Source: Kiritimatiellia bacterium (GTDB lineage: Bacteria; Verrucomicrobiota; Kiritimatiellia; CAIVKH01). From it: a DNA stretch of 63,024 nt. The notes beneath the pieces were generated by a model. The model searched no databases, was not told the origin of the DNA, and saw nothing but the letters and a program-made list of their open reading frames with translations. Positions 1-8,071 of the stretch are shown one piece after another. The position numbers and the translations under genes are program-made. Numbering within the stretch: the stretch's first letter is position 1; each line of letters opens with the position of its first letter. Where the stretch lies: NCBI GenBank assembly GCA_023953695.1, contig JAMLJG010000017.1, positions 1 through 63,024 on the forward strand. The letters run 5' to 3'.

Positions 1-5
1 CGCGC

Positions 6-1394
6 CTATTCTCGCACGTCTTGAACCGGCGGAGGTTCTTCAGCCGCTGGCTCTTTCACTCGGGGCGCAGGGGGTTGTTGGGGTTCGCGGGGCGCGGAAA
101 GCGACCCGTTGAAAAACTCGATCACGTGGCCCTTGTCCACAAGCCAACGCAGAGGCTGAAGCAATTCCGCCGCTTCTGGCGATTCCAAGACGGCGCCCGG
201 CTTTAAGTGCTCAAGCAATTGCGCGCGGTTCCAACCGGGGTGCTCCCGAATGATCGCCAACATCGCCCGTATAGTCTCCACGGCGAACTCGTCCTGCAAG
301 GGCCTGGGCACGATGGCGGTGACAAATGCGCCGCCTTTCCCGCTCTTGAAGAGATGCAGTCCCATGTGCTTGAAGGCCGGGCTCAGCGAGAGCGGCATGG
401 TGAAGGGATGTCGGCTTTCTCGAATCCACGCATCTTCCAACTGGCGGCGCAAGGGCCCATCCGGCAATTCGCGCGCAACGGAAGCGGAAAGAATGAAGCG
501 ACGACCCGACTGAATCATTCCCGGCAAATACTTCTGGGAGAGTTGCTGGACGGCTTCCTCCCGGCTAATCGGCGTCGCTTCCGCCTCGCCTTTCGGCCGA
601 TAGACCCGACGGGTGCGAGCCTGCTCCTTCCACTGCTCGATCGCTTCCGGCTCGCGCACAAATTCAACGCGCGCGCGATAGTCGTCAAGCTTCATGTGCG
701 GGAAGCGGGTCCGCTGGAGATCGCGAAGGCGCTCCTGATAGCCGTGGTAATTCGGTGGACCGAGCCATTCGCCGGTGAGAGTACAACGGCCCACGCAATT
801 GAAATTGCCTGCGGGCGGCTCGCCTTCTTCCACCGTCTCATCAAAGACCTGACTCAGATGCAATCGAATCGCATGTGCGCGCAGAGACTCTTGGTCGAGA
901 AACACCGCGCCATCCGGTTTGAATTGCCACAATTGAAGATCGCCGCGTGCCTCGATTTTGATGAGATGGAATTCAGGCTTATCGAGCAGAAGATGAGCTA
1001 CCAGATTCAACGGGTAAGCCTTCTGCGCACTCTGCAGTTGGCGCACCAACGCACTCAGCTGCTGCCGCTCCGGCAAAAAGGAAATCGCAATGGGTAAACG
1101 CGCAGGCGCTCGCTCCTCTCTTCGCGGATCTCGTCCGCGCCGAGGCCGCTCGTCGCTGTGCTCGCGCCGAGGCGGGCGCTCTCCGCGCGAAGGGCCCGAT
1201 CGTCCACCAGAGTGGCTCCGATCAAATCGCCCGCGCTTGCGATCGCGGCCCACGCGAGGGTCTTCCCCAGTCGCGTTCTCGTAGGGATTCGCCGCAGGCT
1301 GGCGCGCCCATGTGGGAACAAAATCGAGATTCAAGATGAGTTCGTTGACACCAGTTGAGCTGGCCGTCTGCGGAAATGAAGGATCGGGCGACAT
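6..1394 (-). CDS. Conserved hypothetical protein with basic R/G/S-rich N-terminal linker
   Basis: A 462-residue protein of no function I can name. Residues 1-45 are ordinary. Residues 46-98 are a low-complexity Arg/Gly/Ser stretch resembling RGG-type disordered nucleic-acid-binding linkers. A folded-looking domain follows from about residue 100 to 430, and the tail is Pro/Glu-rich. A striking block near residues 197-220 (GNFNCVGRC then GPPNYHGYQ) has two cysteines, C200 and C204, and looks like the family signature. There is no signal peptide or membrane segment, so it should be cytoplasmic. It diverges from the 1533 gene across a 138-bp gap that must hold both promoters. An RNA- or DNA-binding role is only an inference from the basic linker. 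Confidence 0.75.
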   Translation of the reverse strand: MSPDPSFPQTASSTGVNELILNLDFVPTWARQPAANPYENATGEDPRVGRDRKRGRFDRSHSGGRSGPSRGERPPRREHSDERPRRGRDPRREERAPARLPIAISFLPERQQLSALVRQLQSAQKAYPLNLVAHLLLDKPEFHLIKIEARGDLQLWQFKPDGAVFLDQESLRAHAIRLHLSQVFDETVEEGEPPAGNFNCVGRCTLTGEWLGPPNYHGYQERLRDLQRTRFPHMKLDDYRARVEFVREPEAIEQWKEQARTRRVYRPKGEAEATPISREEAVQQLSQKYLPGMIQSGRRFILSASVARELPDGPLRRQLEDAWIRESRHPFTMPLSLSPAFKHMGLHLFKSGKGGAFVTAIVPRPLQDEFAVETIRAMLAIIREHPGWNRAQLLEHLKPGAVLESPEAAELLQPLRWLVDKGHVIEFFNGSLSAPREPQQPPAPRVKEPAAEEPPPVQDVRE

Positions 1395-1532
1395 AGGGGC
1401 ACAGCGTAGGCAAGGTTGGCCCGCATTTCAATGCAGCATTCTCCCAACCGGCAATTGCGCCTCAGCGCCCCTCCCAGCCCTGCGGACACAATCTTTGAAA
1501 GGTTTATGGAAATTGGCGCGACCTAACGTACT

Positions 1533-3281
1533 ATGAATCCCATGACCGCTCCCATTTCATCCTCCCCCCACCCAGCCGTGCCTGCAGAAAGTCGAGAAAA
1601 GTATTCCGCAGCGGCAACGCTTTCGGACATGGAGATTTTCATTTTCCCGGAACTTCTTTTCGGGCTTGTCCTGGCCAATATCATGTCGCCCCGCATCTGG
1701 CGCTGGCGCGAAGACCCTTGGTTCGACAAGATTCACAAATTGTCGCTCTATCGCCGCGTTCTGCGCCTCAAGCAGTTCATTATTGATAACTACGAGTTCA
1801 ACCTCGACCTCGACACGTGGGGGCTTACGACGAAGGAGCGGGAGCTGGCGCGCTTCGCGCCCTGGATTGATGAGGCGACGATCAGCCGGAGCAATGCGCT
1901 CTTCGGTTACGAGGGCGACAAGTACTACTTCGACATAGACATCCGCCGTCACTTCGGCCTCGACAAGTATCAGGGCAACGTCATCCCGTATTGGAAGACG
2001 GAAACCGTTGAGGCGATGGATGCTTTTCGCCTCAAGCCGAACTACAACCGCGGCGCGGGCGAATGCGTGTCCCTTTCGACGCTCTATGCCGCCGCTCTCT
2101 TCGTCATCTGCGGCGTGCCGCTCAACAAAATCTTTCTTCTCGCCACTCCGCTCCATTCGCAAAACTTTGTGGACATCAATGAAGGCGTTCTGACGAACAA
2201 TCGGCGACTCGTGACGAAGAATATGTGGTTCAACGGAACCGAGCAGACGGCCAAGGCCCAGCGCGCGCTTCGCCATGAACAGGTGACGATTGTCGCAAAC
2301 AATAGCGGCTATGTGCACTGCGTCTATCCGGAGGCCACCATGAATCCGGCCGACTACGAACACTTTCGCAAATCGCTCTGCGACTACCTCTCCACCAACA
2401 TCACGATGGAGATCATGGCGAACTTTCTCCGCGACGAAAGCGCTATGCAAAAGTGCTTCCAGATCCGCCACGATTCACGCGGCAAATCCCGCTATATCGC
2501 GGCAGAGCGCGTGTATGCCTATGAGCACAACGCGCCCTATAAAGTCAGCGATGCGACGCGAGAGAAACTGCTGGCCGAAATTGACGAGGATGAATTTTTC
2601 TCGGAGCCGTTGCCGGATCGCTTGGAACTCAACAAGTTCGATGAGTTCTTCAAGAAGGGCCAGATCAACATCCGCAGCCGCGAAGACATTGAGCGCCTCG
2701 CGCTGGAACTCGACTGCAAGTGCAGCAAGACCCGGGGCATGTTGGAACGCCTCGTCCAGTTTGCGCGCCTCGAACCCCGCCTCCCATTCCAGGAAGGCAA
2801 GACCACCTTCAAGCCCAGCCCTGCGGTGGAGATCACCCCTGAAATGACGCGGGAGGAAATCATCGCCTATCTCGAGTCCATCCGCGCCACGCAGCCTTCG
2901 GCCGATCTCGCATTCTATGCCGCGCGCGATTTCGCGCGCATTGACTGGCAGCCCATCGTTCACGCAGCGATGGAGCGAAACCCGGTTTGCATCCATGCCA
3001 ATGAATCGCTGCCCGATGCAGAACTCGTCGCACGCCTGGCAGCGCTGCCAAACGAATCCATCTACGACGAGACGCGCATCGCGCAACCCGACGAAGTCTG
3101 GAACTATCAGCGGGGCGATGGCGTTGAGCGCTTGCTCTGCCTCGCGACCGTTTGGAAGGCGCGCCATACCGACGCCGCGCTGACGCTGGATATTGAGCCC
3201 GATCGCGCGACCCTGCGCGGAGCGGGGCCCGACATTGTGTGGCCATCCCGCAAGGGGCTCACCGGCCAGATTCGGCTCTAG
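1533..3281 (+). CDS. Transglutaminase-like superfamily protein, function unknown
   Basis: A 582-residue protein. A hydrophobic stretch lies around residues 35-51. The core at residues 165-235 has the order Cys-His-Asp expected of a transglutaminase/protease-like fold: GAGECVSLS (C178), TPLHSQNFVD (H208, D214). The spacing fits the family, but the reading is by eye. The C-terminal half (about 330-582) is mixed alpha/beta with no motif I recognise. In-frame ATGs at 1542 and 1629 are alternative starts; the first was kept because nothing upstream conflicts. The 3' end overlaps the convergent epimerase gene by 23 bp. It may act as a peptidase or amidase, but substrate and partner are unknown. Confidence 0.75.
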   Translation: MNPMTAPISSSPHPAVPAESREKYSAAATLSDMEIFIFPELLFGLVLANIMSPRIWRWREDPWFDKIHKLSLYRRVLRLKQFIIDNYEFNLDLDTWGLTTKERELARFAPWIDEATISRSNALFGYEGDKYYFDIDIRRHFGLDKYQGNVIPYWKTETVEAMDAFRLKPNYNRGAGECVSLSTLYAAALFVICGVPLNKIFLLATPLHSQNFVDINEGVLTNNRRLVTKNMWFNGTEQTAKAQRALRHEQVTIVANNSGYVHCVYPEATMNPADYEHFRKSLCDYLSTNITMEIMANFLRDESAMQKCFQIRHDSRGKSRYIAAERVYAYEHNAPYKVSDATREKLLAEIDEDEFFSEPLPDRLELNKFDEFFKKGQINIRSREDIERLALELDCKCSKTRGMLERLVQFARLEPRLPFQEGKTTFKPSPAVEITPEMTREEIIAYLESIRATQPSADLAFYAARDFARIDWQPIVHAAMERNPVCIHANESLPDAELVARLAALPNESIYDETRIAQPDEVWNYQRGDGVERLLCLATVWKARHTDAALTLDIEPDRATLRGAGPDIVWPSRKGLTGQIRL

Positions 3282-4182
3282 CGCTCGCGAGCGAGATGGT
3301 CATCTGCATTCGCCGGCGCGCGCTGGGCGCGAGATGAAGGAGCGATTCTCCACTATTCAGCGCATTGGGCGGACTGCTCCACGGCTCGACGCAAACAAAG
3401 GGCTTCTCGCGCTCAGTGTGCAACTGCCAGAACGGAAACGGTGTTCCTGAATCCAGCTCCGCTCGCAGTTCCAACGAGAGCAGACCGGGCCAATCCACCG
3501 AGACGGCGCCCGAATCCACGCGGTGCAGCACCTCTTTGAATAGCGGGTGAGTCGGAACAAGAGGACTGGGCAGCGGTTCGCTCCACTCCGGGATGTGGGT
3601 ATAGCTGGGGTCATAGCGCCCCGCTTGCCGCGCCGGAAGACGCACACAAACTCCCCCCTTCCCGGGCCCTGCATCCGGAGTCAGAAAATAGGGGTGCCAA
3701 CCGCCGCTGAAGGGCATGGGAGTGTCGCCGCAATTTTCAATTTCCGCTTCCAACAGCACTCGTCGCGGCTGCGCCTCGATCTCCATGGAGAGCCGCGCCA
3801 TAAAGGGATAGCCCTCCTCTGCCATCGCATCCAGGGACAAAACAACCCGATCGCTCGCTTGCTCCTTCACGCGCCACGGCCGCCGCATCGCAAAGCCGTG
3901 AATCGGAAGTGTGAAGGTGCGTCCATCGCATACATACTCACCGAATCGCCCATCGCGCTGCAATCGCCCGCAGAGGGGAAATAGGAAGGGAATCCCGCCG
4001 CGCGTCGCATCCGACGCCGCGTCCCCAAAATGCGCGTGCCGAAAAAGCACCTCTCGCAGAGCGCCCGCAACGGGAAAGCAGAGCGACGAGACCACCGCGC
4101 CGAGCGCAGGAACCACGCTCGCGGAAGTTCCATCGCTCGCGCGGAGCGTCACGGCTCCCGGGTACGCCTCTGGCGCGCTCAT
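3259..4182 (-). CDS. Aldose 1-epimerase family protein (galactose mutarotase-like)
   Basis: A 307-residue protein of the GalM/YeaD superfamily, which interconverts alpha and beta anomers of sugars or sugar phosphates. Visible catalytic-type residues are H95 (LPIHGFAM), H163 (SGGWHPYF) and E266 (CVEPWSSPP), together with CGRLQ near residue 71 that usually contributes the substrate-binding arginine. The frame stays open upstream, but the ATG at 4182 was chosen because it begins the conserved N-terminal strand and leaves a 55-bp divergent gap to the urate hydroxylase gene. Length is normal for the family. The natural sugar cannot be told from sequence. There is no signal peptide, so it is cytoplasmic. 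Confidence 0.88.
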   Translation of the reverse strand: MSAPEAYPGAVTLRASDGTSASVVPALGAVVSSLCFPVAGALREVLFRHAHFGDAASDATRGGIPFLFPLCGRLQRDGRFGEYVCDGRTFTLPIHGFAMRRPWRVKEQASDRVVLSLDAMAEEGYPFMARLSMEIEAQPRRVLLEAEIENCGDTPMPFSGGWHPYFLTPDAGPGKGGVCVRLPARQAGRYDPSYTHIPEWSEPLPSPLVPTHPLFKEVLHRVDSGAVSVDWPGLLSLELRAELDSGTPFPFWQLHTEREKPFVCVEPWSSPPNALNSGESLLHLAPSARRRMQMTISLASARAESGR

Positions 4183-4237
4183 GAAATTTTGTATCCTGCT
4201 TGTGCATTCATAGTTTCCCTGATAGGCTGAAGCATTG

Positions 4238-5461
4238 ATGGAAACACATACCGCTGAATGGCTGAGCCTTCTGGCTCGTTGGGTACACATCATTGCCGCG
4301 ATCATGTGGATTGGCAATTCGATGTTGTATAACTGGATGGATCGCAACCTCCGCCCAGGGAAAGATCACAACGAAACGAAGTTCGGCGAACTTTGGATGC
4401 TTCACGGCGGCGGCTTCTATCGCCTCGAAAAATTCCGCGCCCAATCCTCCACTCTCCCACCTCTTCTTTACTGGTTCAAGTGGCAGTCCTACACCACATG
4501 GATCAGCGGGTTCGCGCTCCTCATTTTGGTCTATTTCCAGAGCCGCGGCGCCTTCCTCCTCAACCCCGCCAACGATCTTTCCTACGGCGAGGGTGTCGCA
4601 ACGGCGCTGGCGTTTCTCGCCACCGGGTGGTTGGTGTATGACATCCTGTGGCGCATTCCATCAAAAGGCAGCGGAATCAAGATTGTCCTTTCCCTGCTTC
4701 TCCTGGTCTTCGCCGTCAAATTCGCAACGGATACCTTCAGCGGGCGCGGCGCCTATCTAATGGTTGGCGCCATGCTCGCAACGCTCATGTCCGGCAACGT
4801 CTTCTTCCATATCATGGTCTCGCAGCGCAAGATGATGGCGGATATCGAATCCGGCCAAGATCAGGACATGGCGCTCTATACGCGCGCAAAAACCCGATCC
4901 ATTCACAACAACTACATCACCTTCCCCGTCATCTTCACGATGATGAGCAACCACTTCGCCAATCTCTATGGACACCCACTCAACTGGGCGATCCTCCTCA
5001 TCCTGATGTGCATGAGCGCGCTGATCCGGCACTTCATGAACATCCGCTTCACGTGGAAGCCGTGGTTCGCCGCCTGCGTGGCGACGTTTCTCGTTTCGGG
5101 TCTTCTTCTCTTTCTTGTGTTTCAGTTTGGAGCGAAACCGGCCCACGCCAGCTCGGCGGCGGCAAGCGCAACGGATGGACCTGCGGTCACCTTTGATGAA
5201 GCGCGCCCCATCATTCAGAACCGCTGCCTTCCGTGTCACTCGGAGACGCCTTCGACAGACAATCCGATGTATGCTGCGCTCGCGACCACGACGGGCGGCG
5301 TGCACTTCGACACACCCGAGCAAATCAAGGCCTATGCCGAGCGCATCAAAATCCGCGCCATTGATCAGGACACCATGCCACTCGGAAACATGACCGGCAT
5401 GACCACCGAGGAACGAACCACCCTCGCACGATGGCTCGCGGCTGGAGCCTCCATCCACTAG
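4238..5461 (+). CDS. puuD: Membrane-bound urate hydroxylase PuuD-type with C-terminal cytochrome c domain
   Basis: A 407-residue protein matching the PuuD architecture: an N-terminal urate-oxidase-like membrane domain with about eight hydrophobic helices (residues 8-30, 75-100, 118-137, 148-165, 172-192, 225-240, 248-268, 277-297). A linker and a soluble cytochrome c domain follow, with one heme c site, C330-L-P-C333-H334. A Met-rich loop near the C-terminus (MPLGNMTGM) could supply the axial methionine. In this family urate is oxidised to 5-hydroxyisourate with electrons passed to the respiratory chain. No purine catabolism gene lies beside it, so the substrate is inferred from family only. 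A TTG lies just before the chosen ATG. Confidence 0.85.
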   Translation: METHTAEWLSLLARWVHIIAAIMWIGNSMLYNWMDRNLRPGKDHNETKFGELWMLHGGGFYRLEKFRAQSSTLPPLLYWFKWQSYTTWISGFALLILVYFQSRGAFLLNPANDLSYGEGVATALAFLATGWLVYDILWRIPSKGSGIKIVLSLLLLVFAVKFATDTFSGRGAYLMVGAMLATLMSGNVFFHIMVSQRKMMADIESGQDQDMALYTRAKTRSIHNNYITFPVIFTMMSNHFANLYGHPLNWAILLILMCMSALIRHFMNIRFTWKPWFAACVATFLVSGLLLFLVFQFGAKPAHASSAAASATDGPAVTFDEARPIIQNRCLPCHSETPSTDNPMYAALATTTGGVHFDTPEQIKAYAERIKIRAIDQDTMPLGNMTGMTTEERTTLARWLAAGASIH

Positions 5462-5467
5462 CAACAC

Positions 5468-5485
5468 CCCTGCCGCATGGCAGGG
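5468..5485. terminator. Hairpin between convergent genes, probable bidirectional terminator
   Basis: A perfect 7-bp stem, CCCTGCC-GCAT-GGCAGGG, sits in the 60-bp gap between the convergent urate hydroxylase and secretin genes. There is no clear T-run on either side, so intrinsic termination is plausible rather than proven. Confidence 0.5.
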
Positions 5486-5521
5486 TGCGCCGCAACTGTC
5501 GCAACCCGCGCACCCGCGATT

Positions 5522-7183
5522 CTATTTCTTTCCCGCAGGCGCCGATGGCAGCGGCGCATTGGCTGAAACCGCGCTGAGGCCGGGCTCGACATAGCGATTC
5601 AGCGCCGTGTCCGCGCTGTTTGCGATGATGGCCGGCGCCGAAAGGAGATTGCTCGGACGCTTGGCCAGGCTGTCCACATTCGCGCGGACAAGATCGGAAC
5701 CCTCCGCCGGAACAATGCTGGCCGTGACAAAAATCAACAACTCGACCTTCTCATTTTGCACCGTCTCGCGCCGGAAGAGCCACCCGATCCACGGAATGCT
5801 CCCCAGCAGCGGCACCTTCACGATACTCGTGGTCTGGCGATCCTTGAGCAACCCGCCGATCACAATCGTTTCGCGATCCGGCAGCACGACCTGAGTCTCC
5901 GCCTCGCGCGTCGAAATCACCGGATAATCCGTCATGGCCGTGACATCCGCCGAAACCGCCTTGCCCGAGCGCGTGCCCACCAATTCGCGTACCGATGGGC
6001 GCACAATCATGTTGATCATGCTCCCTTCGTTGACCTGCGGCAGGACATTGAGCTGAATCCCAATATCTTCATAGCCACGCAGCGATGTCGTTATCGTTGC
6101 CGCACCACCCGCCGATGCCGCCGACGCGGCGGAGTTGATGATGGGGAACTTCGTTCCCACCACAATCACGGCTTCCTGATTGTTCAACGTCATGATCCGC
6201 GGCGCCGACAAGACATTCGCCGACGCGTCTTCCTGTAGCGCGTGCAACAGGATGGAGTACTGACTCGAACTCAGCCGCTGAAAGGCGAGATTGATCCCCG
6301 CATTGAACGGCGTGCTGCCCGACAAATTCGGCGAGGCGGAGTCGAAGTTTCCCGGCAACACACCGCTGCCCACTTGATCCACGGCATAACCATACTTGCC
6401 ATCTTTGAACGTTCCGCCGCTCCCGAACTCAAATCCGACATCGCGCAAGACGCGAGGATTAAGCTCCAGGAATCGCGCTTCGATCAGAATCTGAACCGGC
6501 GGAATATCCACGCTCTTCAAGAACGAATCAACTTGCTTGAGCACATCCGGTGTATCGGTGATGACCAGGGTCTTGCTGCGCGTTACCTTCGGATCCTCCG
6601 CAACACGGCCGCGGCTGCCCAGGCTTCGCCCATCCGCCAACACTTCGCTCTGCGATGCGCCGGCGCCCCAGCTCTGGCCCAAATTGGTCACGCGCGCAAT
6701 TTTGCCGCGCGGCGAAAGAATCGCCGAGATGACAGGCTCCACATCCGAAGCATCGAGATGCTTCAACGTCACCACACGCGAACGCAGCGGATTGGTCCCC
6801 GTGACAATCGTCGTGTCGCCATCCTGATAGAAACCATAGCCAAACGGTTTCAAGACAGACTCGAGCGCCTGATCCCACGGCACACTATTGAAGCGCACAG
6901 TCGTTCGCCCCGTGATCTCCGGGCCAATCACAATGCTGCGCCCCGTCTGCCGCGAGATCGCGCTGAGAATCTGAGAGACCAGAGCATCCTCAACCGTCAG
7001 CGTGACCAACGGCTGGCCCTCGGCTCCTTCACCCGCCTGTGCCCCGTTGAGGGGAAGATTCGCCGAGAACTCCGGCGTGCCCGGTTGCGCATCGGCAGAG
7101 GCTCGAATCGGATTTCTCAACGCTAAACAGGAGAGAATGAGACCCAACACGAGAACACCCGTCACTCCGAATCGGTCTTTCAT
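5522..7183 (-). CDS. Secretin (type II/IV pilus GspD/PilQ superfamily)
   Basis: A 553-residue outer-membrane secretin. Order of parts: signal peptide with hydrophobic core at residues 8-22; an STN-like domain around 60-110; an N1/KH-like domain around 135-228; and the beta-barrel secretin domain from about 230 to 490, ending in the hallmark VPLLGSIPWIGWLF (457-470). A short Ser/Ala/Pro-rich tail follows. The ATG at 7183 was chosen because it has AAAGGA seven bases upstream and starts the signal peptide. Secretins form gated multimeric pores for pilus assembly or protein secretion. No other secretion or pilus gene is next to it, so its machine must be encoded elsewhere. Confidence 0.93.
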   Translation of the reverse strand: MKDRFGVTGVLVLGLILSCLALRNPIRASADAQPGTPEFSANLPLNGAQAGEGAEGQPLVTLTVEDALVSQILSAISRQTGRSIVIGPEITGRTTVRFNSVPWDQALESVLKPFGYGFYQDGDTTIVTGTNPLRSRVVTLKHLDASDVEPVISAILSPRGKIARVTNLGQSWGAGASQSEVLADGRSLGSRGRVAEDPKVTRSKTLVITDTPDVLKQVDSFLKSVDIPPVQILIEARFLELNPRVLRDVGFEFGSGGTFKDGKYGYAVDQVGSGVLPGNFDSASPNLSGSTPFNAGINLAFQRLSSSQYSILLHALQEDASANVLSAPRIMTLNNQEAVIVVGTKFPIINSAASAASAGGAATITTSLRGYEDIGIQLNVLPQVNEGSMINMIVRPSVRELVGTRSGKAVSADVTAMTDYPVISTREAETQVVLPDRETIVIGGLLKDRQTTSIVKVPLLGSIPWIGWLFRRETVQNEKVELLIFVTASIVPAEGSDLVRANVDSLAKRPSNLLSAPAIIANSADTALNRYVEPGLSAVSANAPLPSAPAGKK

Positions 7184-7387
7184 CGCCACATCCTTTCCCA
7201 GTTCACCCAAAACCTGCAGAACACCGCGCGACACCCGCGCTCATCCGTGCACTGCAGCCCGCATAATGCGCTATTTTCAATGCAATGTACATAGCGCCGA
7301 TCGAAAAATTGCGGCGCGCGCATGCAGGCAAGGCTGTTCAAGAGCCGCTCCATCCTCTATCCTACTGCGAATCAGAAGGAGAAACTC

Positions 7388-7972
7388 ATGCGCCGCTTGT
7401 TGATCTTGTTGCTCGGATGTTCGTTGGCCCTTCCCGCCCTCGCAGCCGACGAGGCGCTCTTCGGCGAGGACGACACGTGGAGCCTCTTCACGAGACTCGA
7501 TCTCAAGTTCTCCGACTTCGGCGGCGACTCCGGCTTCATCGGCGGCGCTCAAATCGGCGGCATCCTCAACGACAAGCTCGCCATCGGCCTCGCCGGCTAC
7601 GCGCTCCTCAGCGAAGTGGACGTCGCCCCCAATGGCTACAACAACCCCGAAGCATTCGACCTCGCCTACGGAGGTCTAGCACTGGAATACACCCTCTATT
7701 CCGAAAACCTCATTCACGTCTCACTCGGTGGCGTCATTGCCGGCGGGCAAATCCGCCTCGACCGCACTGTGGGAGGTAACGACAAGAACTTGAATTTGTT
7801 CGTCATTGAGCCGCAATTCAATCTCTTGCTCAATATCACGCAGCGCAGCGAACTCGGCCTGGGCATCGGCTACCGTCACGCCGACCCAAGCAATGAGAAC
7901 ATTGAAGGCGTCGAACAGGGTGATCTCAGCGGCCTCGTCGGCACGCTCTTTGTCCGCTTCACCGAGTTTTGA
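7388..7972 (+). CDS. Small exported outer-membrane beta-barrel-like protein
   Basis: A 194-residue protein with a clear signal peptide (MRRLLILLLG core, ALAA cleavage site near residue 20). The mature part is rich in alternating hydrophobic/polar strands and Gly/Asn turns and ends in Phe (RFTEF), the usual signature of an outer-membrane barrel. The ATG at 7388 follows an AGAAGGAG ribosome site. It diverges from the secretin across a 204-bp gap. No enzyme motif is seen; a porin-like or structural role is an inference from composition. Confidence 0.75.
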   Translation: MRRLLILLLGCSLALPALAADEALFGEDDTWSLFTRLDLKFSDFGGDSGFIGGAQIGGILNDKLAIGLAGYALLSEVDVAPNGYNNPEAFDLAYGGLALEYTLYSENLIHVSLGGVIAGGQIRLDRTVGGNDKNLNLFVIEPQFNLLLNITQRSELGLGIGYRHADPSNENIEGVEQGDLSGLVGTLFVRFTEF

Positions 7973-7998
7973 GCCCGCCCCTCGCGCGCGGTCTCAAG

Positions 7999-8049
7999 AC
8001 TTCCAATCCTTGGAAGTCCGCGAGCGCAGAACTTCCAACCCTAGGAAGT
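7999..8049. repeat. Two tandem TTCCAA/TTGGAA-type palindromes
   Basis: 7999-8017 reads ACTTCCAATCCTTGGAAGT, a perfect 8-bp inverted repeat with a 3-nt centre. 8031-8049 is a decayed copy with arms ACTTCC and GGAAGT. They fill the gap between the convergent barrel and tamB genes. The same core (TTCCAA-N3-TTGGAA) recurs at 43944-43991 and 49599-49647, so this is a dispersed intergenic repeat family in this genome. Confidence 0.8.
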
Positions 8050-8071
8050 ATTTCGAGAGCGTTGCAGCGGC

